From: Sulfurovum sp.
GTDB lineage: Bacteria; Campylobacterota; Campylobacteria; Campylobacterales; Sulfurovaceae
DNA length: 5,938 nt
Direction of reading: 5' to 3'
NCBI GenBank assembly: GCA_026984165.1
Contig: JALSSQ010000001.1
Location: forward strand, 1 to 5,938
The translations under genes were made by a program, and so were the position numbers. Position 1 is the first letter of the stretch. Each line of letters begins with the position of its first letter. Below the pieces are notes generated by a model. The model ran no database searches and was not told where the DNA came from. It saw only the letters and a list, made by a program, of their open reading frames with translations. This document shows positions 1 through 4,609 of this stretch, piece after piece.

Positions 1-343
1 TTTTGCTGAATCCTTGCAAAATCTACAACCCGCACTCAAAAGTACAGGCAATCCACCCAACATTCAAACCATCTATGGCTATCTTAACGGCAAAAGAGAG
101 TTAAAAGTAGAGCTTATCCCCTACATAGCAGAAGTGCTAGGAGTTAGTGAACAGGAGCTTTTCAGTTTTGACATAGAGTATGCTACAGAGTACAACATAC
201 GTTACTCCGATGAGATAAGAGAGATGATAGATTTATTGGCTTATGCACCCAAAGCTGTACGAGAAGAGATACGCGATTTACTACTAGAAATAAAAAACGT
301 ATCAGATAAAAAAATAGCGTCTTTAAAATCATATACCCAATAA
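1..343 (+). CDS. Helix-turn-helix (XRE-like) DNA-binding regulator, 5'-truncated by window edge
   Basis: Only the C-terminal part is present. The frame is open from base 2 (first residues F-A-E-S-L-Q) with no stop before the edge, so the TTG at 14 is an internal Leu codon, not a start. About 113 residues are visible. The stretch IQTIYGYLNGKRELKVELIP followed by YIAEVLGVSEQELF has the pattern of the last helices of a lambda-Cro/XRE fold: a recognition helix ending in Y-L-N-G-K-R, then a helix ending in the typical A-x-x-L-G-V-S-x-x-E-L-F. After this comes an acidic and helical tail of about 60 residues, including EIREMIDLL and VREEIRDLLLEI, which may mediate oligomerisation. It is probably a cytoplasmic transcriptional regulator, but its target cannot be read from the sequence. 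Its TAA lies 13 bases from the gpmI stop, so the two genes converge. The family call is reasonable, and the specific function is unknown. Confidence 0.75.
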   Translation, partial: FAESLQNLQPALKSTGNPPNIQTIYGYLNGKRELKVELIPYIAEVLGVSEQELFSFDIEYATEYNIRYSDEIREMIDLLAYAPKAVREEIRDLLLEIKNVSDKKIASLKSYTQ

Positions 344-356
344 AAATATAAGACCT

Positions 357-1838
357 TTATATCAATGCCTCATCCATATCCTCAGGGATTTCTAAGCCCA
401 TAAGTTTAAGTACAGTAGGGGCAACATTGTTCAATCCACATCCCTCTTTTACTTCACTCACACCCTCTGCCATCACAAAACACCAGACATCTCCTACTGT
501 ATGGTTTGTCAATACATTGCCCTCTTTATCTTTCATCTCTTCACAGTTGCCATGATCAGAGGTCAATACAATGTTATAATCCTCTTTTTTTGCCTTGTCG
601 ATAATGAGCCCTAGCTCTCTATCTACAGCATGGACTGCCTGACAGGCTGCCTCATAATTTCCTGTATGCCCTACCATGTCACCATTGGCAAAGTTTACAA
701 CTATCAAATCATACGCTTCATCCATCGCCTTACGTACCGCCTCACCTACTTGGGGTGCTGACATTTCTGGTTGCATATCATAGGTTTTCACATCTGGACT
801 GGGGATAAGCACGCGACTCTCACCCACATAGGGCTCTTCTATCCCACCATTGAGAAAAAATGTCACGTGGGCATATTTTTCTGTCTCTGCTGTATGGAGC
901 TGCTTGAGTCCTGCACGACTTACCACCTCTGCCAATGTATTTTGAGGTGCTTCTTTAGGGAAAAGTACGGGGTAGGAAAAAGAGCTATCATACTGGGTCA
1001 TCGTGGCAATATGTAGTGGAAGTGGTGTTCTTTTAAAACCATCAAAATCACTATTGCCCAGTGCCGCTGTTATCTCACGTACTCTGTCTGAGCGGAAATT
1101 GGTCACTATCACCGCATCTCCCTCTTGCATACCCTCATAACCATCAAACGCTACAGGCACGATAAACTCATCTAAAACATTGTTAGCATAACTCTCTGCC
1201 ACATACTCCTCTGGAGATAGAGAGGTTTTGTTTGTGGCATGAACAATAACTTCATAGCCCTTCTCTACCCGTTCCCAACGGTTATCTCTATCCATCGTAT
1301 AAAAACGTCCACCTATCGTAGCGATATGTATAGAGTCATCACAAATGGCTTCTATCTGTGCGATATAGGTTTGAGCAGAAGTAGGACTCACATCACGTCC
1401 ATCGGTAATGAGATGTAAAAATACCTCTTTTCCTCTGCTTCTAGCCAACTTGGCCAAACCAATCGTATGCTCGATATGTGAGTGTACCCCTCCATCAGAA
1501 AGCAACCCAACAAGATGTACCCTGTCACTTTTTGAAAGTGTCTCGTTTAATGCTCTATTCTCTTCGATACTTCCATCTTCAAGCGCTAAAGATATTTTGA
1601 CCAAATCCTGATACAAAACACGCCCACTGCCAATCGTCATATGCCCCACTTCAGAATTGCCCATCTGCCCCTCTGGTAAGCCTACAGAGAGCCCATGTGT
1701 AGAGATGAGCGCTTTAGGTGTTTCTTTAAAAAGCGTATCATACGTAGGTTTGACAGCATCTCTAAAGGCATTGCATGTACTCTCAGGTTTACATCCGATA
1801 CCATCTGTAATAATTAAAATTGTTTTTTTATTCATCAT
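357..1838 (-). CDS. gpmI: 2,3-bisphosphoglycerate-independent phosphoglycerate mutase (iPGM)
   Basis: The enzyme interconverts 3-phosphoglycerate and 2-phosphoglycerate in cytoplasmic glycolysis/gluconeogenesis through a phosphoserine intermediate and two metal ions, normally Mn2+. At 493 aa it is full length for the family. Visible active-site residues are metal-binding D12 (LIITDGIG), nucleophile S62 (QMGNSEVGHM), SDGGVHSH at 114-121, ITDGRDVSP at 144-152, GRFYTMDRDNRW, NFRSDR, AETEKYAHVTFF, D387 and H391 (NGDMVGH), D428-H429 (SDHGNCEE) and H446 (NHT). D12 and S62 carry the same numbers as in the Bacillus enzyme, which supports the start. Two ATG codons are adjacent (1838 and 1835). A GGGAT Shine-Dalgarno-like site at 1841-1845 suits the second better, so the mature start may be one residue later. 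The gene is divergent from mraY across 72 bp. As I recall, Campylobacter has gpmI, mraY and murD in one direction, so the orientation here would differ. No key residue is missing. Confidence 0.97.
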   Translation of the reverse strand: MMNKKTILIITDGIGCKPESTCNAFRDAVKPTYDTLFKETPKALISTHGLSVGLPEGQMGNSEVGHMTIGSGRVLYQDLVKISLALEDGSIEENRALNETLSKSDRVHLVGLLSDGGVHSHIEHTIGLAKLARSRGKEVFLHLITDGRDVSPTSAQTYIAQIEAICDDSIHIATIGGRFYTMDRDNRWERVEKGYEVIVHATNKTSLSPEEYVAESYANNVLDEFIVPVAFDGYEGMQEGDAVIVTNFRSDRVREITAALGNSDFDGFKRTPLPLHIATMTQYDSSFSYPVLFPKEAPQNTLAEVVSRAGLKQLHTAETEKYAHVTFFLNGGIEEPYVGESRVLIPSPDVKTYDMQPEMSAPQVGEAVRKAMDEAYDLIVVNFANGDMVGHTGNYEAACQAVHAVDRELGLIIDKAKKEDYNIVLTSDHGNCEEMKDKEGNVLTNHTVGDVWCFVMAEGVSEVKEGCGLNNVAPTVLKLMGLEIPEDMDEALI

Positions 1839-1910
1839 TTATCCCGATACGTTATTTAATTGAAATAATAGTAAAATAAACTTTCTTAAACATAAAGGGA
1901 ACTAGAATCA
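1839..1910. promoter_or_regulatory. Divergent promoter region between gpmI and mraY
   Basis: This 72-bp AT-rich gap must carry the signals for both divergent genes. On the plus strand, TAAAAT (1872-1877) matches the -10 consensus at five of six bases and would give an mraY leader of about 27 nt. On the minus strand, TATTAT (1870-1865) also matches at five of six and would give a gpmI leader of about 20 nt. No convincing -35 box is seen on either strand, as is common in Campylobacterota. The two candidate -10 boxes are only one base apart, so the promoters would overlap back to back. The assignment of individual boxes is tentative. Confidence 0.4.
1894..1900 (+). promoter_or_regulatory. Ribosome binding site of mraY
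   Basis: AAAGGGA is a purine-rich Shine-Dalgarno-like match ending 10 bases before the ATG at 1911. The spacing is slightly long, but no better start codon lies nearby in frame, and the N-terminus MLYELSQFLDINLF fits MraY proteins. Confidence 0.55.
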
Positions 1911-2969
1911 ATGCTATATGAACTCTCTCAATTTTTAGATATTAATCTATTTGGTTACATTTCAGTACGTGCAGGATTTGCTTTCTTTCTTGCTTTTATT
2001 TTAACTCTTTTGATTATGCCAAAGTATCTCGCTTGGGCACTTTCAAAAAATGCCAATCAACCCATAAGCAAATACGTCCCAGCACATGAAGGGAAACGCC
2101 ATACACCTACCATGGGAGGAGCTATCTTCTTGCTAGCCACACTTATCGCTGCACTACTTACAGTGGATATGACAAACCCCTACATCATTGGGGGTATGAT
2201 TACGCTGATTGGTTTTGGTCTGGTAGGGCTCAAAGATGATATAGGCAAGGTACTTGCAGGCGACAATCTTGAGGGGCTTACCCCTAGAGGGAAAATGTTC
2301 CTGCAAGCTTTGATCGCAGGTCTCTCTACAGGGATTTTAATTTATGCAGGATTTCCTACAGAATTTTATGTACCGTTTCTCAAAATACCTCTCTTTGATT
2401 TGAGTTATTTTGCTATCCCTTTTTGGGTACTCGTTTTTTTAGCCACAACCAATGCGGTCAATCTCACCGATGGCTTAGATGGCTTGGCTACCGTACCCTC
2501 TGTCATTGCACTCTTCACATTGGGTGCCATTGTCTATGTCACAGGGCATGCTATCTTCTCCCAATACCTCCTTGTACCAAACATCAAAGGCGTGGGTGAA
2601 GTGATGATTTTGGCCTCTGCACTTGCAGGTGGTCTTTTAGGTTTTCTCTGGTACAACGCCTACCCTGCTGAAGTCTTTATGGGCGACACAGGAAGCCTTG
2701 CTATTGGTGGTTTCCTTGCCTACCTTGCTATCTTGGGCAAAAGTGAACTCTTGCTTATACTTATAGGTATCATCTTTGTCATAGAGACTGTCTCTGTTAT
2801 CTTGCAGGTAGGTTCTTTTAAACTACGCGAAAAACGTATTTTCAAAATGGCACCCATACACCACCACTTTGAGCTCAAGGGATGGGCAGAAAACAAAATT
2901 ATCGTACGTTTCTGGATGATTGCCTTTATCGCCAACATCTTAGCACTCGTATCATTCAAATTTCGTTAG
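1911..2969 (+). CDS. mraY: Phospho-N-acetylmuramoyl-pentapeptide transferase (lipid I synthase)
   Basis: MraY is an integral inner-membrane enzyme that transfers phospho-MurNAc-pentapeptide from UDP to undecaprenyl phosphate, making lipid I and releasing UMP. This is the first membrane step of peptidoglycan synthesis. The 352-aa length is typical for the family. About ten hydrophobic segments are visible, roughly 18-38, 70-85, 91-108, 130-147, 165-180, 195-212, 229-248, 260-275, 279-298 and 332-349. Signature residues are the RHTPTMGG loop (63-70), the aspartate pair D109-D110 in GLKDDIGK, NLTDGLDGLA (184-193), the catalytic D259 in MGDTGSLA, and the APIHHHFELKGW loop (314-325) that binds the uridine nucleotide. 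All are intact. murD begins 67 bases downstream on the same strand, so the two are probably one transcript. The gap between them is filled by heptamer repeats. Confidence 0.98.
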   Translation: MLYELSQFLDINLFGYISVRAGFAFFLAFILTLLIMPKYLAWALSKNANQPISKYVPAHEGKRHTPTMGGAIFLLATLIAALLTVDMTNPYIIGGMITLIGFGLVGLKDDIGKVLAGDNLEGLTPRGKMFLQALIAGLSTGILIYAGFPTEFYVPFLKIPLFDLSYFAIPFWVLVFLATTNAVNLTDGLDGLATVPSVIALFTLGAIVYVTGHAIFSQYLLVPNIKGVGEVMILASALAGGLLGFLWYNAYPAEVFMGDTGSLAIGGFLAYLAILGKSELLLILIGIIFVIETVSVILQVGSFKLREKRIFKMAPIHHHFELKGWAENKIIVRFWMIAFIANILALVSFKFR

Positions 2970-2986
2970 ACAAAGGTAGCTTCATG

Positions 2987-3019
2987 CATTTCTCATTTCT
3001 CATTTCTCATTTCTCATTT
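2987..3019 (+). repeat. Heptanucleotide tandem repeat, CATTTCT x 4.7
   Basis: Four perfect CATTTCT units (2987-2993, 2994-3000, 3001-3007, 3008-3014) are followed by a partial CATTT. On the other strand the unit reads GAGAAAT in a rotated register. The array fills about half of the mraY-murD gap and ends 17 bases before the murD start. It resembles the short tandemly repeated heptanucleotides described in cyanobacteria, though I claim only similarity of form. A unit of the same sequence recurs just after murD. Confidence 0.92.
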
Positions 3020-3037
3020 GAAAAACAGAGTTTTTCA
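3019..3037 (+). repeat. Short hairpin at the murD ribosome binding site
   Basis: TGAAAAAC (3019-3026) and GTTTTTCA (3030-3037) form an 8-bp perfect stem around an AGA loop. The only Shine-Dalgarno-like sequence for murD, AGAG (3027-3030), sits in the loop six bases before the ATG, and the A of the ATG is the last paired base. The hairpin is A-T rich. It competes with the longer inverted repeat 2979-2986/3036-3043 for bases 3036-3037. Confidence 0.5.
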
Positions 3038-4308
3038 TGAAGCCTACACTCTTTGGATATGGACTAACCACCAAAGCCATCGCCCAAAAACTCGGTGGGG
3101 GTTGTACTTTTTATGACGATAAATGTACCCAAACCTATACAGATGAAAATGGCAATACCATTAACCCCTCAGCACTTTTTAACCCTGATGAGAGCAAACT
3201 AGAAGTAACAACCCCTAGCCTACCTCCCAAACACCCACTCATCCAAAAAGCAAAACACCTTTTGAGTGAGTATGATTACTTCTTAGGGAGCAGGGAGCAG
3301 GGAGCAGGGAGTAACACAGCCACCTCCTCCTTCCTCCCTGCTCCCTGCTCCTTTGCAAAGCAAATGCCTTTCACCATCTGGATATCTGGCACAAACGGCA
3401 AAACAACCACCACACAGATGCTAACACATCTACTCAAAAAACGTGGTGCTGTTGCGGGAGGAAATATAGGTACGCCTTTAGCAGACTTAGATGAAAATGC
3501 CCCTATTTGGGTACTGGAAACCAGCTCTTTTACCCTACATCATACACACCTGGCCTCACCCAATATCTATCTTCTTTTGCCTATCACGCCAGACCATCTT
3601 GACTGGCATGGTACTGCTGACGCTTACGCGACAGATAAACTTCGTCCTCTACTCACCATGAAAGAAGGAGAACTTGCACTTGTACCCAAAGGGCTCAACC
3701 TCCCTCATACCTCTGCCTATATCGTAAAGTATGACAGCGATGCATTTTTGTGCGAATACTTTGACTTGGATGCCTCCAAACTCAACTATAAAGGTGCATT
3801 TTTACAAGATGCCCTACTCTCTCTTGCCATCACTAAAGTACTGTTTGATGAGACAGACTATGATCTGCTCAACACCTTTACTCGTGATGCCCATAGACAA
3901 GAAGAGTTTTACGATGCCCAAGGCAGACTCTGGGTCAATGACTCCAAAGCCACAAACCTTGATGCCACCATACAGGCTCTCAAAGGCTATGCAGATAAAC
4001 ATATACACCTTATCTTGGGTGGTGATGACAAAGGTGTTGATATGTCACCCCTTTTTGAGCAGATGCAACCCCTCCAGCTTACATTATATAGCATAGGGAA
4101 AAACAGTGACACGCTTTTGGCACTTGCACACCAATACAATATCCAGGCCATAGCCTCTCATACTATAGATGTGGCTGTAAAAAACATCGATAAAAATCTG
4201 ACAAGAGACAGCCTTGCACTACTTTCACCTGCAGCAGCAAGCTTCGATCAATTCAAATCTTATAAGCATAGAGGCGATACTTTTATGAAATTGGTAAAAA
4301 ATATTTAA
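3037..4308 (+). CDS. murD: UDP-N-acetylmuramoyl-L-alanine--D-glutamate ligase, with internal repeat insertion
   Basis: MurD is a cytoplasmic ATP-dependent ligase that adds D-glutamate to UDP-MurNAc-L-Ala in peptidoglycan precursor synthesis. The 423-aa protein shows an N-terminal Rossmann-like domain (LFGYGLTTKAIA, 5-16), the Mur ligase P-loop GTNGKTTTT (118-126), ETSSF (161-165), PDHLDWHG (185-192), K201 in YATDKLR (probably the carbamylated lysine, equivalent to E. coli K198), NDSKATN (301-307), LGGDDKG (327-333) and the C-terminal SPAAASFDQF and HRGDTF (398-416). All catalytic motifs are intact. The ATG at 3037 is the first possible start, because the frame has a stop at 3019-3021. Residues 83-106 are odd: they are encoded by a heptamer repeat plus its inverted copy and look like an in-frame insertion between YDYF and AKQMPF, just before domain 2. 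Without them the protein would be about 399 aa, close to my recollection of Campylobacter MurD. The gene probably shares a transcript with mraY. Confidence 0.96.
   Translation: MKPTLFGYGLTTKAIAQKLGGGCTFYDDKCTQTYTDENGNTINPSALFNPDESKLEVTTPSLPPKHPLIQKAKHLLSEYDYFLGSREQGAGSNTATSSFLPAPCSFAKQMPFTIWISGTNGKTTTTQMLTHLLKKRGAVAGGNIGTPLADLDENAPIWVLETSSFTLHHTHLASPNIYLLLPITPDHLDWHGTADAYATDKLRPLLTMKEGELALVPKGLNLPHTSAYIVKYDSDAFLCEYFDLDASKLNYKGAFLQDALLSLAITKVLFDETDYDLLNTFTRDAHRQEEFYDAQGRLWVNDSKATNLDATIQALKGYADKHIHLILGGDDKGVDMSPLFEQMQPLQLTLYSIGKNSDTLLALAHQYNIQAIASHTIDVAVKNIDKNLTRDSLALLSPAAASFDQFKSYKHRGDTFMKLVKNI
3285..3311 (+). repeat. Heptanucleotide tandem repeat inside murD, AGGGAGC x 3.9
   Basis: Three perfect AGGGAGC units (3285-3291, 3292-3298, 3299-3305) and a six-base partial unit are read in frame as codons for G-S-R-E-Q-G-A-G-S. 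Three units span 21 bases, so only changes by multiples of three units keep the murD frame. The G+A-rich composition differs from the surrounding coding sequence. Confidence 0.92.
3294..3351 (+). repeat. 18-bp perfect inverted repeat inside murD
   Basis: GGAGCAGGGAGCAGGGAG at 3294-3311 is the exact reverse complement of CTCCCTGCTCCCTGCTCC at 3334-3351, with a 22-base spacer. Because the left arm is periodic, the right arm can also pair one unit earlier, at 3287-3304. In mRNA this is a very stable GC-rich hairpin in the middle of an essential reading frame. It is followed at once by the 10-bp palindrome CTTTGCAAAG (3351-3360). The probable inserted segment is about 3283-3354, 72 bp or 24 codons, judged from where MurD homology seems to stop and resume. 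Confidence 0.93.
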
Positions 4309-4318
4309 AAATTACCAA
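4291..4318 (+). repeat. Inverted repeat across the murD stop codon
   Basis: TTGGTAA (4291-4297) and TTACCAA (4312-4318) form a 7-bp perfect stem. The 14-base loop contains AAATATTT and the TAA stop of murD (4306-4308). The downstream bases are A-rich and then TTT, without a clear U-tract, so this is at best a weak 3'-end structure and not a classical terminator. Confidence 0.35.
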
Positions 4319-4321
4319 AAA

Positions 4322-4349
4322 ATTTCTCATTTCTCATTGCTCATTGCTC
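4322..4349 (+). repeat. Heptanucleotide tandem repeat after murD, ATTTCTC x 2 + ATTGCTC x 2
   Basis: Four contiguous heptamers occur here: ATTTCTC (4322-4328, 4329-4335) then ATTGCTC (4336-4342, 4343-4349), with a fifth beginning ATTTT. The first two units are identical, in rotated register, to those in the mraY-murD gap. The last two differ by one base in the same place, as if the variant unit was duplicated. The array begins 13 bases after the murD stop and runs into the -35 region of the tRNA-Phe promoter. Confidence 0.9.
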
Positions 4350-4374
4350 ATTTTTAAGCTTCAGGCGTTATAAT
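4344..4374 (+). promoter_or_regulatory. Probable sigma-70 promoter of tRNA-Phe
   Basis: A perfect TATAAT -10 box lies at 4369-4374. The only TTG-starting hexamer at usable distance is TTGCTC (4344-4349), 19 bases upstream and made by the last repeat unit, so the -35 contact is weak or absent. Transcription would start near 4381, about 32 bases before the mature tRNA 5' end. Confidence 0.65.
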
Positions 4375-4381
4375 TCTATCC

Positions 4382-4409
4382 ACTTAAGCAAGATACCTTG
4401 TTTTTAAGT
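4382..4409 (+). repeat. Leader hairpin immediately upstream of tRNA-Phe
   Basis: ACTTAAGCAAG (4382-4392) pairs with CTTGT (4397-4401) and TTAAGT (4404-4409) around an ATAC loop. The stem has eleven pairs including one G.U, with a two-base bulge. It would occupy nearly the whole predicted pre-tRNA leader, ending three bases before the tRNA. The inner part, CAAG-ATAC-CTTG followed by five T, also resembles a weak intrinsic terminator for read-through from murD. The sequence alone does not decide between these. Confidence 0.45.
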
Positions 4410-4412
4410 TAT

Positions 4413-4488
4413 GGCTCCATAGCTCAGTTGGTAGAGCAAAGGATTGAAAATCCTTGTGTCGGCGGTTCGATTCCGTCTGGCGCCACCA
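4413..4488 (+). tRNA. tRNA-Phe (anticodon GAA)
   Basis: The gene is 76 nt with the CCA end encoded. The cloverleaf is: acceptor GGCTCCA (4413-4419), D-stem GCTC/GAGC with loop AGTTGGTA, anticodon stem AAGGA/TCCTT with loop TTGAAAA and anticodon GAA at 4446-4448, variable loop GTGTC, T-stem GGCGG/CCGTC (one G.U) with loop TTCGATT, 3' acceptor strand TGGCGCC (4478-4484), discriminator A and CCA. It decodes UUU/UUC. A73, U20, G44, U45 and U60 agree with phenylalanine identity elements known from E. coli. The oddity is a U4.C69 mismatch in the acceptor stem (T4416 opposite C4481), where an A at 4481 would restore pairing. Otherwise the fold is fully canonical, so it is probably functional. Confidence 0.96.
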
Positions 4489-4526
4489 TTGATTATCTAC
4501 AGTTTTTGCTCTAAAATCAATATTTT
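4488..4526 (+). terminator. Possible weak intrinsic terminator after tRNA-Phe
   Basis: ATTGATT (4488-4494) is complementary to AATCAAT (4515-4521) with a 20-base loop, followed by ATTTTT. The stem is only 7 bp and mostly A-T, and it begins on the last base of the tRNA. This makes it a weak candidate, listed because no better 3' signal is present before the rimO promoter. Confidence 0.25.
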
Positions 4527-4562
4527 TCATCTACAATGAATATGAACCTTATCCTATTTAAA

Positions 4563-4573
4563 TTTGCTATAAT
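4563..4573 (+). promoter_or_regulatory. Probable sigma-70 promoter of rimO
   Basis: TTTGC directly precedes a perfect TATAAT box (4568-4573). This matches the extended T-rich/G -10 form typical of Campylobacterota housekeeping promoters, which do not need a conserved -35. Transcription would start near 4580, about 30 bases before the rimO ATG. rimO is therefore likely to have its own promoter independent of the tRNA. Confidence 0.7.
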
Positions 4574-4609
4574 TGCATTAATTATCAATTGTAAAAGAAA
4601 GAATTATAT

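Larger units (their letters stand above)
2976..3047 (+). repeat. Inverted repeat bracketing the mraY-murD array, includes the murD start codon
   Basis: GCTTCATG at 2979-2986 is perfectly complementary to CATGAAGC at 3036-3043. The pairing extends through GTA (2976-2978) with TAC (3045-3047) if C3044 is bulged. The whole heptamer array lies in the loop, and the second arm contains the murD ATG (3037-3039). In mRNA this stem would pair the start codon. It could equally be the terminal repeat of a small inserted element. The pairing is seen directly; the role is inference. Confidence 0.55.

Noticed and set aside
14..16. TTG as the start of the regulator gene
   Set aside because: The same frame is open to the window edge and the residues upstream continue the helix, so the gene begins outside the window.
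345..360. ATATAA/TTATAT inverted repeat between the regulator and gpmI stops as a bidirectional terminator
   Set aside because: The stem is six A-T pairs with no G-C pairs and lies partly in the gpmI stop region, which is too weak to support a terminator call.
771..1016. Open frames of 60-120 codons antisense to or overlapping gpmI, mraY, murD and rimO
   Set aside because: They lie wholly inside genes with complete, motif-rich protein matches, lack ribosome binding sites, and read as shadow translations (Cys/His/Ser-rich, no recognisable domain).
3285..3351. The murD inverted repeat as a transcription terminator
   Set aside because: It lies in the middle of an intact reading frame, and no T-run follows the right arm (CTTTGCAAAG comes next).
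2987..4349. Heptamer arrays as a CRISPR array or an insertion sequence around murD
   Set aside because: Units are 7 bp with no spacers, there are no cas or transposase genes, and murD is a normal chromosomal gene in its expected neighbourhood.
2978..4363. AGCTTCA next to both outer heptamer arrays (2978-2984 and 4357-4363) as a shared element boundary or target duplication
   Set aside because: Seven bases in AT-rich DNA can recur by chance, and the copies lie on different sides of their arrays with no wider match.
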